Source: Bacteroidaceae bacterium
GTDB taxonomy: Bacteria > Bacteroidota > Bacteroidia > Bacteroidales > Bacteroidaceae
NCBI GenBank assembly: GCA_017461605.1
Contig: JAFTXN010000001.1
Span: 1-64,000 of the forward strand
Length of the DNA stretch: 64,000 bases
Reading direction: 5' to 3'
The notes below the pieces were generated by a model. The model ran no database searches, was not told where the DNA came from, and saw only the letters and a list, made by a program, of their open reading frames with translations. A program made the position numbers and the translations under genes. How positions within the stretch are numbered: the stretch's first letter is position 1; each line of letters starts with the position of its first letter. Positions 9,111-18,900 of the stretch are shown here, in pieces.

Positions 9111-9791
9111 TCATGCCAACAATCTCATTCCCAAGAAGAAAAGCATGGGCATGAGCAAAGCCGGCAACAAATTGATGGTTTTGCAATCCTTGATGTGAAG
9201 CACACCCAAACCGGAAGCTGCAATGAGCACACCTCCCACAATGGAACACTCACGAATTAGTTCTTCGGAGATGAAGCTTTGCGAAACCTTGGCGATGCCA
9301 TAGAAAAAACTCAACCACAGCAGCACAAACACCGCGGTGATGGCAGTTCCGAAGCCATAGGACGAGGCTATGACAATCATGGTTACAAGGTTGAGCATGG
9401 CTAACGTATACAGATAGGTGTCGTCGCCGTAAAGCGCACTCATCACGGGCCCCATCATGGCCATGGTGCCGACGCAGCACAGCAGCACAGCCGTGGTGAT
9501 GCCTTCGGACAAGTGAGAACCGGCCACCTTGGCCGTGGCACGCTCCATGCGTTGGTCAAGACGGAGCAGCGTTCCGACAAGACCACCCAGCGCCAAACTG
9601 ATGATGAACAGCACAGGATATTCACTTTTCTGCATATTCTGCATTGCCACATTGACACCGAGCACCAGCGCAGCCAGTCCCATGGCGGTGTTGAGCACCG
9701 TGAAATACTTCTCACGAATTCCCTTCTTGGCCAAAGCACCGATGGCACTACCCGCCAGCACAGCCAAAACATTGATTAAAATTGCAAACAT
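9111..9791 (-). CDS. DUF554 family integral membrane protein
   Basis: Protein of 226 aa made of about six hydrophobic segments, beginning M-F-A-I-L-I-N-V-L-A-V-L-A-G-S-A-I-G. The pattern of the DUF554 (YdfK-like) family is visible: an N-terminal glycine-rich segment, the N-T-A-M-G-L-A-A-L-V-L-G motif, T-A-V-L-L-C-C-V-G-T-M-A-M-M-G-P and I-V-G-G-V-L-I-A-A-S-G-L-G-V-L. Family members are predicted inner-membrane proteins, some suggested as transporters, but no substrate is established. Monocistronic, with its own TACCTTTG box at 9876-9883. Confidence 0.85.
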   Translation of the reverse strand: MFAILINVLAVLAGSAIGALAKKGIREKYFTVLNTAMGLAALVLGVNVAMQNMQKSEYPVLFIISLALGGLVGTLLRLDQRMERATAKVAGSHLSEGITTAVLLCCVGTMAMMGPVMSALYGDDTYLYTLAMLNLVTMIVIASSYGFGTAITAVFVLLWLSFFYGIAKVSQSFISEELIRECSIVGGVLIAASGLGVLHIKDCKTINLLPALLMPMLFFLGMRLLA

Positions 9792-9875
9792 TTATTATTC
9801 TTTTTTATATTCTCAAAAAAACAGCTTCGGCACATTCAGACCTATGGCAGAATTATGCCCATTGCCAACGGTGTG

Positions 9876-9883
9876 CAAAGGTA
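9876..9883 (-). promoter_or_regulatory. -7 promoter box for the DUF554 gene
   Basis: Minus-strand TACCTTTG preceded by CAC, giving the extended form CACTACCTTTG also seen at 31792, 43349 and 60573. It lies about 85 bp upstream of the ATG. Confidence 0.6.
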
Positions 9884-10025
9884 GTGTTTACTCAGCAATG
9901 CGCAGCCTCTTTACACGTTAAAACATACACTTTCACATGTTGGCAATTGCATAAAAACATACTGAAACACGCCCTTACATGCACAGGCATCGCCCAAGTG
10001 TGCAGGAAGAGCGCATTCCCTACGC

Positions 10026-10055
10026 TTGTGCTTTTGAAATAAAGCCGTATATTTG
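10026..10055 (+). promoter_or_regulatory. Promoter for the oadA-like gene
   Basis: TTG at 10026-10028 and TATATTTG at 10048-10055 with 19-bp spacing. The 5' leader is about 100 nt before the ATG at 10164. The rest of the 9792-10163 divergent gap holds nothing else I can support. Confidence 0.6.
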
Positions 10056-10163
10056 CTACCGAAAAGGACTATGTCCCGAGGTGAAAGCCCTACATAGGGC
10101 CATTCGCGCCTTCGGAATAGGTCCGAGAGTTTCCGAAACAAAAACCAGAAAACATACAACGTT

Positions 10164-11939
10164 ATGACAAAACGCAAAATTCAGTTCAGCCTTGTTTATC
10201 GTGATATGTTCCAATCGTCCGGCAAGTTTCAACCCCGCAAGGACCAACTGGAACGCATCGCTCCGGTAATCATCAAGATGGGATGCTTCAGCCGCGTTGA
10301 GACCAACGGAGGTGCATTCGAGCAGGTGAACCTGCTGTATGGCGAAAACCCAAACCAAGCCGTGCGTGCCTTTACGAAGCCCTTCAACGAGGTGGGCATC
10401 AAGACCCACATGCTTGACCGCGGTCTGAACGCCCTGCGCATGTTCCCCGTTCCGGCCGACGTGCGCCGCCTGATGTACAAGGTGAAACACGCCCAGGGAA
10501 CCGACATCACCCGCATCTTCTGCGGACTGAACGATGTGCGCAACATCATCCCCTCCATCAAGTATGCACTCGAGGCCGGCATGACACCGCAGGCCACACT
10601 CTGCATCACCAATTCGCCCATCCACACGGCCGAATACTATGCCGGCATCGCCGATCAACTGATTGAAGCCGGTGCCCCCGAAATCTGCTTGAAGGACATG
10701 GCAGGTATCGGTCAGCCCGCCATGCTCGGCCACCTCACAAAGATGATCAAGGACAAGCATCCCGAAGTAATCATCCAGTATCACGGCCACAGCGGTCCCG
10801 GTCTCTCGATGGCCACCATCCTTGAGGTGTGCCGCAATGGTGCCGATGTGATCGACACAGCCATCGAACCGCTCTCGTGGGGTAAAGTTCACCCGGACGT
10901 TATCTCCGTGCAGTCGATGCTGAAGAATGCCGGTTTCGACGTGCCCGAAATCAACATGGAAGCCTACATGGAAGCCCGCAAGCTCACCCAAGAGTTTATC
11001 GACGACTTCCTGGGCTACTTCATGAACCTCGGCAACAAGCTCATGAGTTCTCTGCTCCTGGGCTGCGGACTCCCCGGCGGCATGATGGGCAGCATGATGG
11101 CCGACCTCACCGGTGTGATGAGCGCCATCAACAACAACCGCACAGCCAAAGGCGAAGAACCTCTCTCCGAGGACGCCCTGCTTGTGAAACTCTTTGACGA
11201 AGTGGCTTACGTTTGGCCCAAGGTGGGATATCCCCCACTCGTAACCCCCTTCTCACAATATGTCAAGAACATTGCCCTGATGAACCTGCTCACCGAGTCG
11301 ATGGGCAAACCCCGCTACTCGATGATGGACAACAGCATCTGGGGTATGATTCTCGGCAAGAGCGGAAAGCTGCCCGGCGAGGTGGCACCCGAAATCATCG
11401 AATTGGCGAAGGAAAAAGGCTTCGAGTTTACCGATGCCGACCCTCAGAGCTACTATCCCGACGAATTGCCGCGCTTCATCAAGGAAATGGAGGAGAATGG
11501 TTGGGATCGTGGCGAAGACGACGAAGAATTGTTCGAGTTTGCCATGCACGAAACCCAGTATCGCGACTACAAGAGCGGAGCAGCCAAGAAGCGCTTCCTA
11601 GCTGACCTGCAAGCCGCCAAGGACAAGGAGACAGCCGGCAGCATGAGTCCCGAAGAAGCTGCTGCATTCAAGCACGCCAAGGCCGATGCCATCGTAGCTC
11701 CCGAAGCCGGCACCGTGCTCTGGGAAATTGGCGGTGATGGCGAATGCGTGAAGAGCATCGAGCCTTACATCGGCAAGGAGTATCAGGAAGGCGAATTCTT
11801 CTGCTACATCGAGAACACCTACGGCCAAATCCACGAACTGCCTGCCGCACTCGGTGGCAAACTCGTTGAGATCAACGCCAAGCAGGGAGCACACGTCAAC
11901 AAGGGCGACATCATTGCCTACATCGAGCGCAAGGCTTAA
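10164..11939 (+). CDS. Oxaloacetate decarboxylase alpha / pyruvate carboxylase subunit B-like protein with non-canonical biotinyl domain
   Basis: Protein of 591 aa. Residues about 1-300 form the HMGL-like carboxyltransferase TIM barrel (Y-R-D near the start, C-L-K-D-M-A-G in the middle, Q-Y-H-G-H-S-G-P-G with metal-binding histidines). About 300-470 is the conserved PYC/OADA domain (Y-P-P-L-V-T-P-F-S-Q). The last 75 residues fold like a biotinyl/lipoyl domain. In normal relatives the biotin lysine sits in E-A-M-K-M. Here the aligned stretch is I-E-N-T-Y-G (549-554), with Tyr in the lysine position, so biotinylation at that site looks impossible. It may act with a separate biotin carrier, or the domain may be structural. 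Name assigned from the family; exact reaction uncertain. Confidence 0.82.
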   Translation: MTKRKIQFSLVYRDMFQSSGKFQPRKDQLERIAPVIIKMGCFSRVETNGGAFEQVNLLYGENPNQAVRAFTKPFNEVGIKTHMLDRGLNALRMFPVPADVRRLMYKVKHAQGTDITRIFCGLNDVRNIIPSIKYALEAGMTPQATLCITNSPIHTAEYYAGIADQLIEAGAPEICLKDMAGIGQPAMLGHLTKMIKDKHPEVIIQYHGHSGPGLSMATILEVCRNGADVIDTAIEPLSWGKVHPDVISVQSMLKNAGFDVPEINMEAYMEARKLTQEFIDDFLGYFMNLGNKLMSSLLLGCGLPGGMMGSMMADLTGVMSAINNNRTAKGEEPLSEDALLVKLFDEVAYVWPKVGYPPLVTPFSQYVKNIALMNLLTESMGKPRYSMMDNSIWGMILGKSGKLPGEVAPEIIELAKEKGFEFTDADPQSYYPDELPRFIKEMEENGWDRGEDDEELFEFAMHETQYRDYKSGAAKKRFLADLQAAKDKETAGSMSPEEAAAFKHAKADAIVAPEAGTVLWEIGGDGECVKSIEPYIGKEYQEGEFFCYIENTYGQIHELPAALGGKLVEINAKQGAHVNKGDIIAYIERKA

Positions 11940-11963
11940 CACTGCGCACATACACGTCAGAAC

Positions 11964-12008
11964 ATCAGGACACCTTTTCTCGTCACACAGAAAGCGTGTC
12001 CTGATTTT
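11964..12008 (+). terminator. Terminator after the oadA-like gene
   Basis: Arms ATCAGGACAC (11964-11973) and GTGTCCTGAT (11996-12005) pair perfectly around a 22-nt loop and are followed by TTT. Confidence 0.65.
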
Positions 12009-12114
12009 CGTAAATCAGCACGGAGTAGGTGCGACCGCACTGAGAGGTCATTAAATCCGCTTCTTCATGTTGACGAGAAGTTACCCTCTGTTTCTTCTGC
12101 AAATCACTAAAATC

Positions 12115-12630
12115 ATGAACGACAACAACGACGAACGTCTGCCACTTGTGGATGAGCAAGGACGCATCACCGGTTCTGCCACCCGAGGCGAATGCCACAA
12201 TGGCAGCAAACTGCTGCATCCGGTGGTGCATCTGCACGTCTTCAACGAGCGCGGCGACATCTTCCTGCAGCATCGTCCCGCTTGGAAAAGCATTCAGCCT
12301 GATCGGTGGGACACCGCAGTGGGTGGGCATGTAAACCTCGGCGAAACCATCAAAGAAGCCCTGCTGCGTGAAACACGCGAAGAAATCGGGCTGACCCACT
12401 TCGAAGCCCGGGCCGTTGCTACCTACGTGTTCGAGAGTGCGGTGGAGCGTGAACTGGTACACGTCTTCACCACTCACACCGAGGAGATGCCACATCCCAG
12501 CTGCGAACTGGATGGTGGCCGCTTCTTCTCGGAAAACGAAATCCGCCTCCGCTTGGGCACCGGTTTCTTCACGCCTAACTTTGAACAAGAGTGGCTACGC
12601 TTCTTCAGCAGACAAGATGATGCGGAATAA
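12115..12630 (+). CDS. Nudix hydrolase
   Basis: About 171 aa. The full Nudix box G-x5-E-x7-R-E-U-x-E-E-x-G-U is present (G-H-V-N-L-G-E ... R-E-T-R-E-E-I-G-L), which binds Mg2+ and cleaves nucleoside-diphosphate-linked compounds. The preceding L-H-x-H-V-F-N-x-x-G and F-L-Q-H-R segment, and the overall length, resemble Nudix proteins of the isopentenyl-diphosphate-isomerase-like subgroup, so the substrate could be other than a nucleotide. The ATG at 12115 is preferred over the in-frame ATG at 12067 because the family begins just upstream of the P-L-V-D-E-Q-G segment. Apparently monocistronic. Confidence 0.88.
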   Translation: MNDNNDERLPLVDEQGRITGSATRGECHNGSKLLHPVVHLHVFNERGDIFLQHRPAWKSIQPDRWDTAVGGHVNLGETIKEALLRETREEIGLTHFEARAVATYVFESAVERELVHVFTTHTEEMPHPSCELDGGRFFSENEIRLRLGTGFFTPNFEQEWLRFFSRQDDAE

Positions 12631-12659
12631 ACTCATCCCATCACACTCGCCAACCCAAC

Positions 12660-12701
12660 AAAAAATTCGCCGTCCTGCAGAATTCTGCATGGCGGCGAAT
12701 T
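12660..12701 (-). terminator. Terminator of the fucosidase-sialidase/mini-ORF transcript
   Basis: On the minus strand, AATTCGCCG pairs with CGGCGAATT (12664-12672 with 12693-12701). The loop itself holds a TGCAGAATTCTGCA palindrome, and the stem runs into a T tract. It lies 59 bp downstream of the small peptide gene. Confidence 0.7.
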
Positions 12702-12759
12702 ACTTTATCAGTACTCAGACGAAGCGCACTTACAGGCACTCCGAATGCTCAGTACGGTC

Positions 12760-12906
12760 CTATTTCCATATCTCATGACGCCGGCTCATCCTAGCGTCAT
12801 CTTCGGTGGTTTCGTTTGTGACGAGAACGCTGGTGGCTATCAGCCCTTCAGGTTCCAGGTTCTGCACTTCAGCAGAAGGGAGGACGTATGTTTTCTTTGT
12901 CTTCAT
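12760..12906 (-). CDS. Small 48-aa peptide gene following the fucosidase-sialidase (mini-ORF 1)
   Basis: A 48-codon gene 41 bp after the stop of the giant fucosidase-sialidase on the same strand. It begins M-K-T-K-K-T-Y-V-L-P and ends ETTEDDARMSRRHEIWK. The last 17 residues are identical to those of the peptide at 21173-21319, and the Lys-rich start with Y-x-x-P recurs in all three mini-ORFs of the locus. No signal peptide or membrane helix is visible. The chance of two random 48-codon ORFs sharing this end is negligible, so it is a real, duplicated gene. Function unknown; position suggests a role tied to the upstream exported enzyme. Confidence 0.75.
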   Translation of the reverse strand: MKTKKTYVLPSAEVQNLEPEGLIATSVLVTNETTEDDARMSRRHEIWK

Positions 12907-12947
12907 GATTTCTTTTTTTTGAAAAAGTTTAGGAAAAAGGGCACATC

Positions 12948-15900
12948 CTAACGCAGCACTTTCTTGCCATTCACGATGTAGACTCCCTTGCCGGCCTGAC
13001 GGACGCGGCGTCCTTGGAGGTCGTAGACGGCGTCTGCTGCACCAATCTCTGTCATCACGTCGCGTATGCTGGTGGTGCCATCGGCATCGACGAATCGCAG
13101 GCGCAGTGCTGTGGCTGTGGTGGCAGGCACTTGGAGATAGGCCTTGTTGTTGTAGACCTTGAAGTCGGCTGCTTTTCTATAGAATGCTGCCAGGTCGTTT
13201 TTCACGGAGAGAACATAATCAACCGAACCATCCGTGGGGAGGGTTACGGCCGCATAGCTGTCGCTGCTGCTGTCATCGGCCTCGAAACCGACCAAAAGAT
13301 TGTCCTCTACGGCTGTGCCATAACTGATGGAAGGCATAAACGTATAGGTATCTGCTCCGCCGAGAAGCACAGCTCCGGTCTTGGCGGGAATGAAGCCGAT
13401 GAGTTGGTTCAGTGAAAGAGTGCCGATGTTTGTCTCAGCATCAATCACGGGAACCTCAACAGCCGCATAGGCTTTCACTCCTTCGGGAATCTGCATAGCC
13501 TCTGAAGCATAGAAAGTGCCGATGCCGTGTGAGGAGATGGTGCTGCTGACTGTGTAGAGACTGTACTTATTGGCAGTAAGGTCTTCCAATGTGTAAGGAA
13601 TATATACGATGCAATAACCACCAGGTACTTCTTCCATCAAGAAACCGATGCGACCGTCTGCCTGGAGAATCATCGTAGAGTAGCAAGCATCGGTGAAACT
13701 TACATGCTTACCAACTTGCCAACCTTCAGCAAACGTTGCAGGAGTGTACTTGTTTGTACCGTCAGTGTTATACTCCATTTCCTTGTAGTACACCTTAACA
13801 TTCGTACGACCAGGACCAGCAGGGATTGACTGCAACATAACATCGCAAATCTGACCATCGTCCTTACGGATTGCCTTTACCTTATAAATTTCGCCGTTCG
13901 TACCATTGCCACTACCATCATAAGCAGATGTACTCTTTACTGCAGAACCCCAACTACCTGTTGTGTATTTTTCTGCATCTGACTTACCTTCATTGTTGAA
14001 TGTAAAGATGTTGAACCAACGTCCACCAGAAACACGGCTACTGAGGATTACAGAACCATCGGGCAACTCTTCGCACTTGGGTTCGTCACCATTGGGAGCC
14101 GGGCGGTCTGCAATCGTACCGAGTACGTTCCATGTGCCACCGAAGTCGTCAGAGTAGATAACGCGGTTACCTCCATTGTTCGTCCATATTGCGCAGTAGA
14201 GACGATAGTATTCACCCTTCTTCACTACACGACTCTGACAAATCTTACCAGAACCAATAAACATTGAAGGAACTGTGGGAGTATTGCCATCAAGGAAGAG
14301 AGAGTACATAGCATCCGTTACTTCTTCGGGCTCTGTCCATTCCCATTGCTGAGTAGTTTCGTTAAAGGTAGCATATACGCGAGCAACACGGTTTACAGCT
14401 GCAGCATCGGGATCACCAATTTTGCTCGTATCCCAGCGTCCGTTGTGGCATACCGTGTGTCCTGCAACCATCATTGCAAGGAGTTTGTTGCTTTCGCGGT
14501 CGGCCACTACAGCTGCGTCACCATAACCATACTTCATATTGTTGGTTGCGATGCTTCCGTCGCCATTAGCAAGGAAGAACTCTTCACCCCAAGTTACACC
14601 ATTGTCGGTAGAGATACGACACTTGATGTCTACTTCACCATAACCGATATCAGCACCTGAAGGACGATTGTCAGCAATCGCAAAGATGTGTCCGTTGGCT
14701 GCAGTTGCGATGGCAGGAATGCGGTAGGGCTTTCCATTAGCGTCGGGAGAGTAGTAGAGTGTGCGTTCGTCGTTAGCGGTGTAAGAGGCAGTGAGCACGC
14801 CATCGTTGTTCTCACATCCGTTGTAAGTATAACCACGATAAGTCATTGAAGAAACTTCGTAGGTTGCACCTAATGGGATGTAGAGTTTCTGACCTTCTAC
14901 ACTGCCAAGGATGCGTGTTTGACCTGCAAGACCATCAATCGTTAAAGTCAATTCGGCTACGCGAGGACTGCTTTCCCAAACCTGATCCACTTCAACATTG
15001 AGGGTTATAGGATTGTCTACATCCATCTTTTCAACAACCCAGATAGAACCGCCGTCAGTAGCACCATAAAGCTTGATGTCCTGACCTGCTCCACCGTGCA
15101 TATTGATACTCTGGTCCTTATTAGCCTTTGGAGTGATGGCGTAACCATTATCCTTAACCACCAAGCAGAAGTCAGCATTAGTATCAGTTGTGTTCATGCT
15201 TGCTGCACTACCACCACCTGTACCTGCCAATACCATGTGGAGACCAGTACCTGCAACGCGGTTGTAAATCTTGAAACTTTCTTCAGTACCTACAAGATAC
15301 CAAATTTCGTTTTCACCGTAAGCAGTCACACCCGAGTTGACAGCCTTTCCTGTGTAGTTGTCATTGGCTTTGAGACGCAATGTGTATTCACCGTCTCTCA
15401 CGTTACGGATACGTACCGGCACAAGGTCGTTCTCAGCTGTAGAAGCAGAGAAGAAGGCGATATTGAAGTTCGCTGTAATCGTACGATTCGCTGTCAACGA
15501 TGCAATCTCTACAGTTTGACCCAATGCGTTACCTTCTTCAGTAAGGTTTATGAAACTGTAGCTTTCGGGACAGTTAATAGAGAGCGTAGGATTGCTTATG
15601 GTAATGCCATCAAAGATTGTCCATGTTGCGGGGAGCGCCTTTGTCTCACCGTTCCATGTTGCAGAAGCACCGACATATGCAGGACCTTCAACTTCAAGAC
15701 TACGAACCTCTACTTCCTCAACGATGAGGTTGTGTTGTACACATCCGTCGTTGCCACAGTGGTCCATGAAGTAGTTTTCACCGCTGCTGTTAGGATGGAG
15801 GTACGATGGAGCTTGAATCTTAATCCTACCATCTGTACCTACGGTGAAGGTCACGTTGCCACCTGTATCGTAGAGACCACGGCTATTACCTTCCTCCTTC

Positions 15901-18900
15901 AAATACTTACCCGTAGTGATAGACTTCAAACGGAGGTTTCCATCCACGTCCTCAACAAGGAAGATTGAACCTTCACCCTTGTCAGCAGTCATGGCAAGAC
16001 CATTCACTGAAGAGTTGGTGCTCTGCAAATACTTCAGACCAGCAGCACCGAAGTCATAACCAATACGGATGTAGTCGCCTGCTTCGGGAAGGATGTCAGA
16101 CACAACATTTATGGTGTATGTATTACCTGACAAGGTGCTATTACCTTGCACGAAGTATCCAGCAGGCACATTCTGTTGGAGAAGCATATCAGGTACGGCA
16201 AGCCCTGTGGGATAGCTTACTTCGGCAGAAGCAATCTTTTCTTCACCACACATATAATTAATAGTGTAGGTAGTCTCAGGCAAATTTACCTTGGTAAACA
16301 TTGCGCGGATAGAGGTGCCATCCACAGATTTGGCATCCCAATAGCTGAGATTAGGATAGCCGCCAGGCGTGTTGGTATGGATGTAAAGGGTGTTTCCGTT
16401 ATTGGTATAGTTCGTTTGTGACACAAACCATTTACCCTCATTACCTTCTCCTCCAACAGCTTCGATAGCAAGGTTTGCCGGAGTTGTTGCGCCCATATTC
16501 ACATTTCTACTTGCATCGGCAGGCATGTATACATTACCACCCAAATTCCATAGAGTGAATGTTCCGTTTTCGCTATCATTAACCAGTTTCCAGATGTACT
16601 GAGCCTGTTCCGTAGTTACCTCTGTGCTGAGGTCCACATCGGTAGCCACACGATACTTTCTGTCGAGTGAGCCATCATAGTGCACCCACCCTTTTCCTGA
16701 TGAACTCTCAGAGTACATGATGTAATAACCATCTACAGGTTTCGCGTTGGGGTCTATGACCTCAGTGAAGTCAATCACCACAGTCTGTCCTTGCGTGCAA
16801 GGAATAGTAGCGATGCCATTCTCAACGGTGACGGCCGTATTGACGCCGTCCACTGTGATGAGGGCAGTAGCGATGTCGCCACGGTTGCAGCTCACGCGCA
16901 GCTCTGTGCCGGCGTGGCTTACGATGGTAGCGGTCTGCGCCTCGCTGTTGGCCCATTCGATGTCCACCGTGAAGTTACCCACGGCCTTCAGTCCGGTGAT
17001 GCGTCCATTCTCCCAAACTGAGGGGAGCGCCGGCAGTATTTGAATCACGTCAGTGTGGCTCTGCATCAGCATTTCGGCAATACCGGCACATGCACCGAAG
17101 TTTCCATCAATCTGGAAAGGAGCGTGAGAGTCGTAGAGGTTGTAGTACACACCACCACCGCTTATACTGTGGTGACGCAATGCCAATTCCAGGATGTCGT
17201 GCGAGTGGTCGCCATCAAGAGCACGAGCCCAAAGGTTAATCTTCCAACCCATTGACCAACCCGTAGACGCATCACCACGGAGGAGCATTGAGTTGATGGC
17301 TGCGTTGAAGAGATCAGTACCTTCTGCAATCTGATTGAAGGGATAGAGACACATGAGGTGTGACATGTGACGGTGACCGTCTTGACCTGCAGTATAGTTG
17401 CTGGTCTTCCATTCGCGGAGGATGTTCGTTCCGCTTGCAATACGGTCGGTGCCCCATTGACCATCATAAACCTCGGTTGCCAAACCTTTATCAAGCTTTG
17501 AGAAGCGGTCACGCAATGTAGCGAGGTCATCAGCATTTACCTTTGACTCACCAAGGATTTCAACAGCCTTAAGCGTATTGTCAAAGAGTTCCCAAACGAG
17601 CTGCTGTGAGTGAGCTGTTGCGTTTTCTGCTCCAGGACCGTGCTCGGGAGAGTATTCGTCAGGACATTCGTAAGTGCCATCCTCTTCGTTTAGTTCAAGA
17701 CGATCCATCCAGAACATAGACGCACCCCACATTGCGGGGAAAGCCTTTTCCAAGAACGCTTGGTCAAGCGTGTAACGATAGTGTTGCCACAAGTGTGACA
17801 CGTACCAAGCATTATTGATTACGGCATTCTGCGCGAAGCTACCAAAACCACCGAAGATATTGTTTTCAGTTAAGAATGTCCATGCTTCGGGGCGCGTAGA
17901 TCCCTTCTTTTGTGCCAAAGCCTTCCATTCTGCACTATTCGCCATATTGATGATATAGTTAAGGAAAGGCATGTGCATTTCGCTGAGGTTGGTAGGTTCT
18001 GCAGGCCAGTAGTTCATCTGTACATTGATGTTGGCATGAATATCAGCGTTCCATGCCGGTTCAGAACTGTTGTTCCAAATACCTTGCAAGTTGCTCGGCA
18101 GATCCACGCCGCGCGACGAACCGATTTCAAGGTAGCGACCATAAGCGAAGTAGAGCTGTTCAAGCATCAACGCATAGTCCTCTGTACCCGTAGTGCGATT
18201 CTGATACTGGCGCACCAGGTCATCGGTAGGCATCGTATTGGCAGCACCTTCAAGCACGAAGTTACAACGATCGAAGAAGCTCTTATAGTCAGTCAAATGA
18301 GTGCTGTAGAGGGTGCTCCACGTCTTCTCGGCCGCATCGTTCACACGATTCTGCACGAGTGTAGAGAGATTGGCCGTGCCCGATACATATTCTGCATTAT
18401 ACGCATCAAAGTCGGTGGCACCTCCCAAGATGATAAGTACCTCATCAGCACCTGTCACGGTGATGCCATTCGCATCGGTGGTCATCGTTCCGCCCGTGGG
18501 CACCACTTTCGCCAAAGCGTCATAGGACACCGTCTCGAGCTTTCCTGCAAAATGAGCTGTACCTTCAGCATACGATGTGGTGGCACGAACGCCCGGTCTG
18601 CCGGATGCCATCGTCACCCTGATACTGATTTGTCCTGCTTGGTCGGCCGTCAATCGCATCGCCACCACCTGGTCGGGGTTGCTGGCAATGTATTCGCGTG
18701 TAAAGTTGATAGTGCCGTCCGTACTCTTATAGTGCACGCTGGCAGTAGCGTTCGAGAGGTCCAACTGGCGATAATAGTCCTTCACCGCCTTGTCCTCGCC
18801 AAACACACCACTGATATCGTCGATAAAGAGGCTGCCGAAGTTCTCGTAGTCGCCATATTCCGAACTATTGTCATTCTTCGTACCGCTCCAAAGTGTCTTT

